Of a DNA stretch of 21,248 bases, positions 1-6,461 are shown one piece after another. The first letter of the stretch is position 1. Every line of letters begins with the position of its first letter. The stretch comes from a virus, in IMG/VR virus record IMGVR_UViG_3300018428_000237, positions 1 through 21,248 of that record; one strand, given 5' to 3'. The notes below the pieces were generated by a model. The model made no database searches and was not told the origin of the DNA. It saw only the letters and a list, made by a program, of their open reading frames with translations. The translations under genes and the position numbers were made by a program.

Positions 1-13
1 CACCCAACCAAAA

Positions 14-118
14 TTACATACAAACGTCGTCATAATGGACGTTTGCGGCTCTGCGAATGTTAGCAAGTTCGCTGGAGTTTTCTTTCTTTTCAAACAGTTT
101 TTTAATAAATTTAATCAT
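14..118 (-). CDS. Possible 34-aa basic small protein
   Basis: A short open frame starts at ATG (116-118) and ends at TAA (14-16), just downstream of tRNA-Glu. The product starts MIKFIKKLFEKKE and has an amphipathic, Lys-rich N-terminal half. The only ribosome-binding signal is a weak AGG about 9 bases before the ATG. It lies on the same strand as everything else and could be read through from the tRNA promoter. No family is recognised. It may be a real small phage gene or chance; the length gives little statistical support. Confidence 0.35.
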   Translation of the reverse strand: MIKFIKKLFEKKENSSELANIRRAANVHYDDVCM

Positions 119-133
119 CTCTGGTACCTAATA

Positions 134-208
134 TGGTACACCGTACGAGATTCGAACTCGTGTTGCCGGCGTGAAAGGCTGGTGTCCTAACCACTAGACG
201 AACGGTGC
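134..208 (-). tRNA. tRNA-Glu (anticodon TTC)
   Basis: The minus strand folds as a full cloverleaf: acceptor GCACCGT pairs with ACGGTGT (one G-U pair), the anticodon loop is CTTTCAC with anticodon TTC at 173-175, the T-loop is TTCGAAT, and an encoded CCA occupies 134-136. The anticodon stem has one A-C mismatch. The body resembles bacterial tRNA-Glu. The discriminator base is A, whereas bacterial tRNA-Glu usually has G. It lies 32 bases after tRNA-Gln and carries a late-promoter-like AATAAATA eight bases upstream. Confidence 0.95.
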
Positions 209-216
209 AAAGTCTA

Positions 217-224
217 TATTTATT
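217..224 (-). promoter_or_regulatory. Late-promoter-like element AATAAATA before tRNA-Glu
   Basis: AATAAATA differs from the T4 late consensus TATAAATA in one base. If +1 falls 6 bases downstream as in T4, transcription would start about 3 bases before the mature tRNA-Glu 5' end. This would let the tRNA be made late, independently of the tRNA-Gln promoter. Inferred from sequence only. Confidence 0.5.
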
Positions 225-240
225 CCTCAAGTGTTAAAAT

Positions 241-314
241 TGGCTGGGGTACAAGGACTCGAACCTCGAATGACAGAATCAAAATCTGTAGTGTTACCAT
301 TACACTATACCCCA
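241..314 (-). tRNA. tRNA-Gln (anticodon TTG)
   Basis: Acceptor TGGGGTA pairs perfectly with TACCCCA, giving the U1-A72 pair typical of bacterial tRNA-Gln. The anticodon stem ACAGA/TCTGT closes a TTTTGAT loop with anticodon TTG at 280-282. The T-arm is GAGGTTCGAGTCCTT, the discriminator is G, and CCA is encoded (241-243). It closely resembles E. coli tRNA-Gln in the acceptor and T-arm. It reads CAA and CAG, useful in an AT-rich phage. Confidence 0.96.
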
Positions 315-328
315 ATATTATATAACAT

Positions 329-356
329 ATTATACACTAAGTCTACTATTTGTCAA
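329..356 (-). promoter_or_regulatory. Sigma70-type promoter for the tRNA pair
   Basis: The minus strand has a perfect -35 TTGACA (351-356) and a perfect -10 TATAAT (329-334) separated by 16 bases. Expected +1 is near 322, about 8 bases before tRNA-Gln. This is a host-RNA-polymerase promoter and implies early expression of both tRNAs. Confidence 0.85.
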
Positions 357-375
357 TCTTAACGGAATTTACCCG

Positions 376-397
376 TATATAAGCAAATGCTTATATA
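376..397. repeat. Perfect 10-bp inverted repeat over the radical SAM stop codon
   Basis: TATATAAGCA and TGCTTATATA are separated by AA, a perfect palindrome that includes the TAA stop of the gene ending at 391. On the minus strand it can form a hairpin but no T-run follows, so it is not a standard intrinsic terminator. It lies about 20 bases upstream of the -35 box of the tRNA promoter. It could be a 3' mRNA stabiliser, a weak terminator or a protein-binding site. Confidence 0.6.
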
Positions 398-1818
398 TCT
401 CCCTCAATACTGTCTAAAAATTTAATAAGTCTAGGGTCTAAAAAGTTATGGTAGTCTCGATTTAATACTTTATCCATCAATACTGTATAATTTTTAAATC
501 TTCGCTGATTGTATAATTTTGTTTCAGCGTCAACTGGATTATCTTCTATGTAATTTTTTAATCGCGATAGAATATATTCGTTATTACTCTTTTGTATCTC
601 GGTTGTAGCAGAATTTATTTTATCTTGATAAAAGTTTAGAGCGTCGTTAAGTAATTCATCAGGAAGCCATTTGGGGTGCAAAGGAGAATCATCATTGTAC
701 AATTCGAAGGTTAAATGTGTTTTATCCATGTTTACAATTGGCGCTAACTTAGAATTCAAGTTGTCATAATCAAATAAATTGTAAGACATAACAACAACTG
801 GTATATTTGTAAAACACCTGATTTTTCCGCTATTCATATAGTCCTTTAATGTGTGTAGTCGTTCTAATAATTTACTATATTGGAACGGTGCTCTTATGTA
901 TTCATATGTACCTTCTGTGCCGTCTATACTTATTAAAAATCTAACATGACGGAAATGCTGTAATAAATCCATTATATCCGTTACAAACTTTGTGCCATTT
1001 GTAGTTATCTCTAATGCAATATGTTCCGCATGGCCTGTTTCAATTGCATGTTTCAGTAAATCTACAAACTGACTACTAACAAATGGCTCTCCACCTGTAC
1101 ATTGTATTTCTCGTAATTGTGGTATAAGTGATTTTACTTCTTCGTAGAGTTCTTGCGGGAAAGAGTCGGCTGACAAATTGCGACTGTGGATAAGATGGTC
1201 AGATCCGTGAAATAAGCTTGTTTCTTGTTTTTCGAGCGCCCAGTCCTTGGACTTTTCTACCTCTGCTACGAATACCCAATCAGTTTTTAAATTATGTTTT
1301 ACTAAGTAGTCATGTATTTTATGATCTAACGTTTTCCACATATCACTACTTCCAGAATTACACATTAAACAATGTAAATTACATTTATTAGAAAATTTTA
1401 AATCTATTGATCTAACTTGTAGATCAGTGGATACAAAGTCAGGGTTAAAATCCATAATGCCTTTAAATGCATCTTCTTCAGCAAAATAAAACCAATTCCC
1501 AAACTGCCGTTTACTTGTGATATGTTTTTCTTGCAGCCAGCAATAATCACAAACCGAAGGTTTTTCACCATTTAATAACTTTGCTCGTAACTCTTGCATT
1601 GGTTTACTGTGAAATGCTTCCTCAATTCCTAAACCGTATGGGACAACTTTTTCATTTAAAAACTCCTGCGTATACTGCTTTGCCCACTTAGATTCCCCAT
1701 CCGCATTAACATAAAAATATTCGGACGCGCTACAGCAAGGTCCGTAGGTCCCCGAATTATGTGTAACTAAATGAATAAAAGGAAAAGCGCAAAATGTATC
1801 AGAAGGATATTTAGACAT
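391..1818 (-). CDS. Radical SAM protein with N-terminal twitch-like Cys cluster (A)
   Basis: A 475-aa iron-sulfur enzyme. The radical SAM signature C146-xxx-C150-xx-C153 binds the 4Fe-4S cluster that cleaves S-adenosylmethionine. It is followed by GGEPF (242-246, SAM binding) and an ISIDG strand typical of the core barrel. Ahead of the core are C10, C28-C29 and C90-xx-C93, a layout like the 'twitch domain' radical SAM proteins that hold an auxiliary cluster. The substrate is unknown. I place the start at ATG 1818, not at an in-frame TTG 15 bases upstream, because a late promoter element (1824-1831) ends exactly 5 bases before this ATG. There is no Shine-Dalgarno sequence, so it may be leaderless. 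A second, divergent family member lies at 2150-3349, and together they suggest sequential or paired modification of one substrate. Confidence 0.9.
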   Translation of the reverse strand: MSKYPSDTFCAFPFIHLVTHNSGTYGPCCSASEYFYVNADGESKWAKQYTQEFLNEKVVPYGLGIEEAFHSKPMQELRAKLLNGEKPSVCDYCWLQEKHITSKRQFGNWFYFAEEDAFKGIMDFNPDFVSTDLQVRSIDLKFSNKCNLHCLMCNSGSSDMWKTLDHKIHDYLVKHNLKTDWVFVAEVEKSKDWALEKQETSLFHGSDHLIHSRNLSADSFPQELYEEVKSLIPQLREIQCTGGEPFVSSQFVDLLKHAIETGHAEHIALEITTNGTKFVTDIMDLLQHFRHVRFLISIDGTEGTYEYIRAPFQYSKLLERLHTLKDYMNSGKIRCFTNIPVVVMSYNLFDYDNLNSKLAPIVNMDKTHLTFELYNDDSPLHPKWLPDELLNDALNFYQDKINSATTEIQKSNNEYILSRLKNYIEDNPVDAETKLYNQRRFKNYTVLMDKVLNRDYHNFLDPRLIKFLDSIEGDI

Positions 1819-1823
1819 ACTGG

Positions 1824-1831
1824 TATTTACC
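1824..1831 (-). promoter_or_regulatory. Late promoter element GGTAAATA, leaderless type
   Basis: GGTAAATA followed by CCAGT and then ATG (1818). The expected T4-type +1 coincides with the A of the start codon. No Shine-Dalgarno sequence is present. Confidence 0.55.
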
Positions 1832-1841
1832 AAGAAGAATA

Positions 1842-2153
1842 TTAACTATTTTCTTTCTTATCTTCGGCAATTATTTTCATAAATTTCAAAAACTGCTCAG
1901 GATATTTTTCAGAAACATGCGTTAGCATCTTAGATGGGGTTAATCCGCCGATGCGATCTTTAATAACTTTGTCGTTATCATAGTCTAGAATTGCAGTAGC
2001 ACGATTTAAAAACTTATTTGTAACTTTATTTAGAAAGTAAACTTCTTCTTGCATATACCAACTGCCGTCTAAGCCAAAATTCTTTGCTTCGGTTCTTGCA
2101 CCTTCTCCTGGACGATACACGTGAACAAATATAATAAAATGTTTTCCTCTCAT
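1842..2153 (-). CDS. Small protein between the two radical SAM genes
   Basis: About 103 aa, beginning MRGKHFIIFVHVYRP, with a hydrophobic beta strand at the N-terminus and a mixed charged remainder. No family is recognised. The chosen ATG overlaps the stop of the upstream radical SAM gene as ATGA, implying translational coupling; another in-frame ATG at 2165 would give 4 more residues and a 16-base overlap. Its position suggests it works with the radical SAM enzymes, for example as a partner or substrate-presenting subunit, but this is inference. It has no Cys residues. Confidence 0.75.
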   Translation of the reverse strand: MRGKHFIIFVHVYRPGEGARTEAKNFGLDGSWYMQEEVYFLNKVTNKFLNRATAILDYDNDKVIKDRIGGLTPSKMLTHVSEKYPEQFLKFMKIIAEDKKENS

Positions 2154-3349
2154 ACCCAGCACCATGGTAATACTCTTTTAGAATTTGTATTTCGTTTATT
2201 GTCTAATTTTTCTAAGTATACTTTCATTTTTTCGTTGTTTTCTCTATTGTATTGGTAATTGTTAATTAATAACTCACACCAATTTTTATCTCTAGTAGAA
2301 ATTGTACTTTGTTCTAACAGTTCTTTAAACTTGATAATTATCTCTGGTTTTAAACTATTAATGCTTAGTAAATCTGGTTCTACACATTCGCCTAATATTA
2401 TGCTACTGTTCTTATATTTAGTTGTAAAATTAATTATATTAACTATGTCTAATAAATTTAATGCAGAAACCGTAGTATTAAAATAAATTTTATCAGGAAA
2501 ACTATTATATAATAACTCGATGTTTAAACAATACGCATCCCAGTCTGTTGGGTACCTAATAATATCGTTTACATTTTCAACACCATCGATACTAATTGTA
2601 ATGCGAACATCCATAAATTGTTGTAATAATACAATTAACTCACTGTTAATGCTTACAGCATTTGTTGTTATTTCTAAATTTATATTTTTTGCAACATCTG
2701 CGTTAACTAAATCCTGTAAAAACTTTAGTGCATTCTTCATATAAAAGGGCTCGCCGCCTGCTATAAAGACACGCTTTAGATTATTAGAAAGAGACAGTAA
2801 TTCTTCCCAATCAGTATATTGCTTTGCTTTGTTGATATGCTCGCGAAGTATGTTTAAATCTTCCTGTGTAGGAAATTGTAAAAATGTACTATTATAAACA
2901 TCAATATCTTCTCCCCACTTTGAGGAATCCCAAGGATTACACATTATGCATTTTAAGTTACAAGTATTGCTCGGACGCAAATCTAAGTCTTGCACTTCTG
3001 ATAACAATTCTCCATTGCTGTTTACTTCAAATGTAAAATCTATATAATTGTCCAGTCTACTTAATCTTCTGCTGTATTTCCCGTCGCTTGCTATTTCGTC
3101 GGCAATACATCTACTGCACATTTCTGGCAATGCACGATCATTGATAAAATTTTGTCTAAGATCTTTTAAAAATGCATGATTCTTAATACTGCTTATTGTA
3201 TCTGTGTAAACTTCTTTACTTTCAGTAGTTTCACAGCAAGGTTTTACACGAAAGCCGTCAGGAGTTGCTAAACAATATAATTGTGTAAAAGGATATAAAC
3301 AAAAGTTTTTATGATTTAAAAAATCATCTTGTGTGAAAGTGTTAGCCAT
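2150..3349 (-). CDS. Radical SAM protein with N-terminal twitch-like Cys cluster (B)
   Basis: A 399-aa paralogue-like relative of the protein at 391-1818. The radical SAM motif is C130-xxx-C134-xx-C137 and is followed by GGEPF (198-202) and ISIDG. N-terminal C17, C38-C39 and C78-xx-C81 match the spacing logic of an auxiliary Fe-S cluster ahead of the core. It ends in LPWCWV. The ATG follows the TAG stop of the HIT-like gene directly (TAGATG), so the two are probably translated together; the ribosome-binding site is weak. Similarity to protein A is limited outside the motifs, so the two probably act on different positions or steps. No substrate can be named. Confidence 0.9.
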   Translation of the reverse strand: MANTFTQDDFLNHKNFCLYPFTQLYCLATPDGFRVKPCCETTESKEVYTDTISSIKNHAFLKDLRQNFINDRALPEMCSRCIADEIASDGKYSRRLSRLDNYIDFTFEVNSNGELLSEVQDLDLRPSNTCNLKCIMCNPWDSSKWGEDIDVYNSTFLQFPTQEDLNILREHINKAKQYTDWEELLSLSNNLKRVFIAGGEPFYMKNALKFLQDLVNADVAKNINLEITTNAVSINSELIVLLQQFMDVRITISIDGVENVNDIIRYPTDWDAYCLNIELLYNSFPDKIYFNTTVSALNLLDIVNIINFTTKYKNSSIILGECVEPDLLSINSLKPEIIIKFKELLEQSTISTRDKNWCELLINNYQYNRENNEKMKVYLEKLDNKRNTNSKRVLPWCWV

Positions 3350-3679
3350 CTACCTATCTATTGGATACTGCTTTCGAATCTTTTCAACCCATTCTGCATT
3401 TGGTAACCAACTAGTAGGTCTAGCATGCCAATGCAAATGATCCGGGACAGTATTTTGCGTAGTATCTATATTGTAATTACCTGACCCAAATTCTTTATCG
3501 GCAACTGCTCGCAACGCTAATTCCATTTCTGCCCAATCTTTAGGAGGAATTGCCATTGTATGATCATACCATACTATCATTGGGATAAGGCATGTCATAC
3601 AATCCATTATAATCCATCTAGGATCCGAATCATCGTATACCTTTAAAATAACGTCTAATTTACAAAGTTCACATGTCAT
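3350..3679 (-). CDS. HIT-like protein with two CxxC pairs
   Basis: About 109 aa. Near the C-terminus Q75-x-V-x-x-H81-L-H83-W-H85 matches the histidine triad of HIT nucleotide hydrolases/transferases, which attack the alpha-phosphate of nucleotides through the middle His. Near the N-terminus C3-xx-C6 corresponds to the zinc Cys pair of many HIT proteins; a second pair, C27-xx-C30, is additional. The frame extends upstream to an ATG at 3712, but that segment encodes an intrinsic terminator hairpin, so I place the start at 3679. No clear Shine-Dalgarno sequence precedes it. It is directly upstream of radical SAM gene B, suggesting a nucleotide- or nucleotidyl-linked intermediate in the same pathway. 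Confidence 0.72.
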   Translation of the reverse strand: MTCELCKLDVILKVYDDSDPRWIIMDCMTCLIPMIVWYDHTMAIPPKDWAEMELALRAVADKEFGSGNYNIDTTQNTVPDHLHWHARPTSWLPNAEWVEKIRKQYPIDR

Positions 3680-3682
3680 ATT

Positions 3683-3710
3683 AAAAAATAAGGGAGCCTC
3701 GAGGGCTCCC
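3683..3710 (-). terminator. Intrinsic terminator after the 37-aa gene
   Basis: On the minus strand GGGAGCC and GGCTCCC form a perfect 7-bp stem (3692-3698 with 3704-3710) around a 5-base loop, followed by TTATTTTTT. It lies 9 bases after the stop of the 37-aa gene and overlaps the extended reading frame of the HIT-like gene, so leakage through it would set expression of the downstream genes. Confidence 0.88.
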
Positions 3711-3718
3711 ATCCATTT

Positions 3719-3832
3719 TTACTTGCCGCCACCTGCGAATGGCAATACTTCCCACCATCCCATTTCTTGGCCCATATAGCCAACTACTACTGCGACTAGT
3801 AGAATAATAATAAACTTACCTTTACCTTTCAT
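3719..3832 (-). CDS. 37-aa single-pass membrane peptide
   Basis: A complete small gene: ATG at 3830-3832, TAA at 3719-3721. The peptide has a Lys/Gly start (MKGKGK), one hydrophobic segment (residues 7-20) and a tail GQEMGWWEVLPFAGGGK. A strong AGGAG (3839-3843) lies 6 bases before the ATG, a late promoter element lies 32 bases upstream, and an intrinsic terminator follows. This is a compact, well-expressed single-gene unit. It could be a virion or lysis-related membrane peptide, or, because HIT-like and radical SAM genes follow, a substrate for modification. The function is not known. Confidence 0.82.
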   Translation of the reverse strand: MKGKGKFIIILLVAVVVGYMGQEMGWWEVLPFAGGGK

Positions 3833-3863
3833 AATAATCTCCTATGAAGTTCTAGTATAATAG

Positions 3864-3871
3864 TATTTACC
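3864..3871 (-). promoter_or_regulatory. Late promoter element GGTAAATA, leadered type
   Basis: GGTAAATACTATTA matches the T4 late consensus and its downstream CTATT. Expected +1 near 3858 gives a 26-base leader containing the AGGAG of the 37-aa gene. Confidence 0.65.
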
Positions 3872-3885
3872 TAATTTTGTGCCAA

Positions 3886-4239
3886 TTAGTAAAAGAAAAC
3901 TACTAAAACATAGTATATTATCCAGCCTATCATTGCCCATTTAAGCGAACGAATTACAAAACCGGGGCCAAGTAAACCTTCGCCAAGCATTGGCAATTTA
4001 AAATTACCAGCGTTAAAATGTACCCAAAATGCACGTTCAAGTTCTTGCCTAACAGTAATAGGTAGTTGTCCTGTGTGTACAAACTTACTCCAAGGGTCGC
4101 CTTCAATGCCTACCTGCTTGTGTGCCACTTCATACACTTTTTCAAATGACCAGTGCTCCACATCAGCAATAATGCCAACTAAATCTTTATCACTTATGTG
4201 CTTTAAAATTTGCTCTATGTTTGGATCCACTGCTGTCAT
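3886..4239 (-). CDS. Unknown protein with C-terminal membrane anchor
   Basis: 117 aa, soluble for about 95 residues and ending in one hydrophobic helix (98-117, WAMIGWIIYYVLVVFFY), a tail-anchor layout. No family is recognised. A ribosome-binding AAGGA precedes the ATG, and the gene overlaps the preceding membrane protein gene by 4 bases (ATGA). It is last in the run that begins at the SET gene. Membrane topology fits roles in lysis timing, superinfection control or host envelope interaction, but nothing in the sequence decides between them. Confidence 0.82.
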   Translation of the reverse strand: MTAVDPNIEQILKHISDKDLVGIIADVEHWSFEKVYEVAHKQVGIEGDPWSKFVHTGQLPITVRQELERAFWVHFNAGNFKLPMLGEGLLGPGFVIRSLKWAMIGWIIYYVLVVFFY

Positions 4240-4571
4240 TGTAATTTCCTTGGATTATTTGACCTAACTCTATACCAAACGTCTTTCTCAAGTTCTCGTT
4301 CTGCTTCTATTTTTTCTAGTCTTTCAGTTAAGTCTTGCAAACAGTCACTTATAGCATTTAACTGTGCTACAATATCAGGCGGTAACTTTTCTAATTGTTT
4401 TTCTTGTTTTTTCAAAACTGCAATATTGTGTCTATTAACAACACGACTCATTATAGAATCTAACTTTGCATCAACCCAGATACCCATCTTTGTTGTTTTA
4501 AACCAGGCATAAAACGACGAACCTATTATTCCAGTTAAAATTGCCCTTAATATAAACAGCCAAAAAATCAT
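4236..4571 (-). CDS. Unknown protein with N-terminal membrane helix and coiled coil
   Basis: 111 aa with an N-terminal hydrophobic segment (about 2-24) followed by a charged helical region rich in Lys, Glu, Leu and Gln (about 52-100) that should form a coiled coil. The ATG overlaps the TAA of the upstream gene (TAATG), so translation is coupled. Paired with the tail-anchored protein at 3886-4239, it may form a membrane complex. No family is recognised. Confidence 0.82.
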   Translation of the reverse strand: MIFWLFILRAILTGIIGSSFYAWFKTTKMGIWVDAKLDSIMSRVVNRHNIAVLKKQEKQLEKLPPDIVAQLNAISDCLQDLTERLEKIEAERELEKDVWYRVRSNNPRKLQ

Positions 4572-5749
4572 TACCGATTAGACGCATCTTGTGTTGCTTG
4601 CTGTTGTTGAAACTGTGCGTCCGTATAACTCATTGAGTTAAAGGCTGACTCATATAGTGACAACAAATCTGGATTTAATACGGCTGCTTCGGGCATGCCA
4701 AGTGCATTTGCGGCGCCTGCTACTGCATTGCCTAAATCCATAAGAGGTTGCATTGCGGCTTGTATTTGTGCTTGTGCTTGCCCTACAGTTGCAGTTAAAG
4801 CAGTTTTTGCTTCGTGCATTGCATCAGTAACACTTTTACCTGCAGGAAATCCAGGTAAAGCAGGCCATGTAATGCCGGTTCCGTCTCCTACTATCCCTGT
4901 TGTACCCAATGTATCCTTTTGCCAAAGAATGTCATTTAAATCATCACCTTGTCCTGAATATGGGGTTTTTGATGCAATTTCGTTAATAACATTTAAACTT
5001 GTATTAATGTTATTAATGTGCTGGCCAATTGCACCATTTTGTAAAGTTGCAAATGCTTCGTCAATTGACGGCGGGGGAGGTAATCCACATTTTGATGCTA
5101 CGGCACCTGCCACTGTTGCACAAGCAGTTATCATTTGGGTGTTTGCTGTAATATTTTTTACGGTTTCAATTGCCGCACCTACATCAGATGTAGTGCTCTG
5201 CACTTGGTTAACAAGATTTCTAAATCTATCTACCGCTTGCCCTGCTTGTAACACACCGCCCATTTCTTCATTAGGAAAAACATACGCTGTGCCCGAAACA
5301 TCCGATATTAAAGTAGCAACATCTGTAGCGGTAGAGTCTTCTAGTGCTAATAGTTTCTGCATTGCAGTAACAATAGTACCATTTGCTGTATCCATTGAGC
5401 TATTAACAAATCCTTGTAACTTTCCTTCTAACCCTTCGGCGGATGACTGTATTTGTGCCACCATGTCTGTTACGTTAGACACTTCTGTCCATGCTCCGTC
5501 AACAAAATTTGTTACCGATGTTGGTATAACTTCTCCTAACATAGAAGCCGCTCCTATTGCCTCTTGATAAGGCTGTGTTTTTTTAACTGCTTCTACTATT
5601 TCTGGTGGAATTGATATTGCGTCTGCCAACGCAGCCGCAGTAAATCCGTCCGTGATCACTCGGGTGTTAACTGCAAATACAGAAAACTGTATAGGAATGT
5701 TTATAGTAATTCCGCCTAAGCCGGCTGCTGATGCTACAAATCCTGCCAT
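4571..5749 (-). CDS. Large Ala/Thr-rich, probably virion-associated protein
   Basis: 392 aa, rich in Ala, Thr, Gly and Asn, mostly helical in appearance, with a hydrophobic, beta-like start (GGITINIPIQF) and a Gln-rich end. It has a Pro run (GLPPPPS) near residues 228-234. No catalytic motif or known family was recognised. A good ribosome-binding site (AAGGA, 7-8 bases before ATG) precedes it. Composition resembles phage structural proteins. It sits downstream of the early-type SET promoter; no separate late promoter element is obvious just upstream, which is unusual for a structural gene. Confidence 0.82.
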   Translation of the reverse strand: MAGFVASAAGLGGITINIPIQFSVFAVNTRVITDGFTAAALADAISIPPEIVEAVKKTQPYQEAIGAASMLGEVIPTSVTNFVDGAWTEVSNVTDMVAQIQSSAEGLEGKLQGFVNSSMDTANGTIVTAMQKLLALEDSTATDVATLISDVSGTAYVFPNEEMGGVLQAGQAVDRFRNLVNQVQSTTSDVGAAIETVKNITANTQMITACATVAGAVASKCGLPPPPSIDEAFATLQNGAIGQHINNINTSLNVINEIASKTPYSGQGDDLNDILWQKDTLGTTGIVGDGTGITWPALPGFPAGKSVTDAMHEAKTALTATVGQAQAQIQAAMQPLMDLGNAVAGAANALGMPEAAVLNPDLLSLYESAFNSMSYTDAQFQQQQATQDASNR

Positions 5750-5759
5750 AATATTTTCC

Positions 5760-6080
5760 TTATGTAACTATACTATTTGCTCTTGCTGACGCAGTTACGA
5801 TGCCAGTGGTTGCTCTTGTATACTCGTCTGCTACTTCTTTTTGCGATTCGACTACCGCAATTACTTTGCTTTTATCGACAACAATAATTAATTTATCAGC
5901 GGCCGCTGTTATCATGTAAGGTGTAAGTGCCGGGCCTTGAGGGCCCATTGCTAAAGAAACTGGACGCTGAAACTCATATGTTGTATCTGTTTCTTCGCCA
6001 AGTTTAGCAACAATTTCTTCGCCAGAAATTAATTTTGCACTAATAATATCGCCGCTTTTAAGTGTGTTTATTTTTAACAT
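5760..6080 (-). CDS. Sm-like (LSM-fold) small protein
   Basis: 106 aa. The first half, LKSGDIISAKLISGEEIVAK then FQRPVSLAM, has the short-strand, Gly-turn pattern of Sm-like barrels; it continues with LTPYMITAAADKLIIVVDKS and a helical tail. Sm-like proteins of putative cyanophage origin are known from marine metagenomes, so a phage Sm-like ring protein is plausible; RNA binding is inferred. The start is taken as ATG 6080; an in-frame TTG 12 bases upstream would overlap the SET gene. The ribosome-binding GGGAA lies within the end of the SET gene, so the pair is co-translated. Confidence 0.7.
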   Translation of the reverse strand: MLKINTLKSGDIISAKLISGEEIVAKLGEETDTTYEFQRPVSLAMGPQGPALTPYMITAAADKLIIVVDKSKVIAVVESQKEVADEYTRATTGIVTASARANSIVT

Positions 6081-6082
6081 TT

Positions 6083-6403
6083 CTATTCCCAATTATCTTC
6101 TTCAACAACATATAAACTATATTTGGCTGTTAATTCATCGCCTTTTTTAATATCTTTCACTGTAACTAAGTATTTCACTGGTATCTGATGCCAGAAACCA
6201 TCTAATACATTACAATTTGGCTTATCGCTGTGATTATAAAAAGCACCAAGTGCTGTTCTTATATATCCGTGTGGAAAGTTTTTATTAGCCACGTGTACTA
6301 TGCCTAATACTACATTCGCTTTAAAGTTCTTTGTGGCAATAACACCAAGGCCATCAATACCGCTTTTGCCTATTGTGATACCATCAGGTAATGGTCTATA
6401 CAT
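6083..6403 (-). CDS. Minimal SET-domain protein lysine methyltransferase
   Basis: 106 aa, about the size of chlorovirus vSET, and essentially just the SET core. Visible signatures are GLGV (18-21) after a KSGIDG turn, the cofactor/knot motif YNHSDKPNC with N57-H58 and N63-C64, and GDELTAKY with E90 and Tyr95 in the position of the catalytic Tyr. SET enzymes transfer methyl groups from S-adenosylmethionine to Lys side chains. The substrate here is unknown; host or phage proteins are possible. AAGGAGT precedes the ATG. A near-consensus sigma70 promoter lies just upstream, so it is likely made early and is the first gene of a transcription unit with the Sm-like gene. Confidence 0.9.
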   Translation of the reverse strand: MYRPLPDGITIGKSGIDGLGVIATKNFKANVVLGIVHVANKNFPHGYIRTALGAFYNHSDKPNCNVLDGFWHQIPVKYLVTVKDIKKGDELTAKYSLYVVEEDNWE

Positions 6404-6430
6404 TTTATGTACTCCTTTGAGTATTATAAT

Positions 6431-6459
6431 ATAATAACAAAAAACATCTATGTTGTCAA
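6431..6459 (-). promoter_or_regulatory. Sigma70-type promoter for the SET operon
   Basis: Minus strand TTGACA (6454-6459), 17-base spacer, TATTAT (6431-6436). Expected +1 near 6424, leaving a leader of about 20 bases with AAGGAGT before the SET ATG. It fills the intergenic gap between the tail-fibre-like gene and the SET gene. It implies early transcription by host RNA polymerase. Confidence 0.82.
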
Positions 6460-6461
6460 GA

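Noticed and set aside
1831-1833. TTG start for radical SAM gene A
   Set aside because: Would place the late element inside the coding region and has no SD; ATG at 1818 fits the 5-base rule.
4695-5567. Long plus-strand ORF (290 aa) opposite the Ala/Thr-rich gene
   Set aside because: Composition is the mirror of the Ala/Thr-rich gene (many Cys, Ala, Ser), no ribosome-binding site, and all real genes here are on the minus strand.
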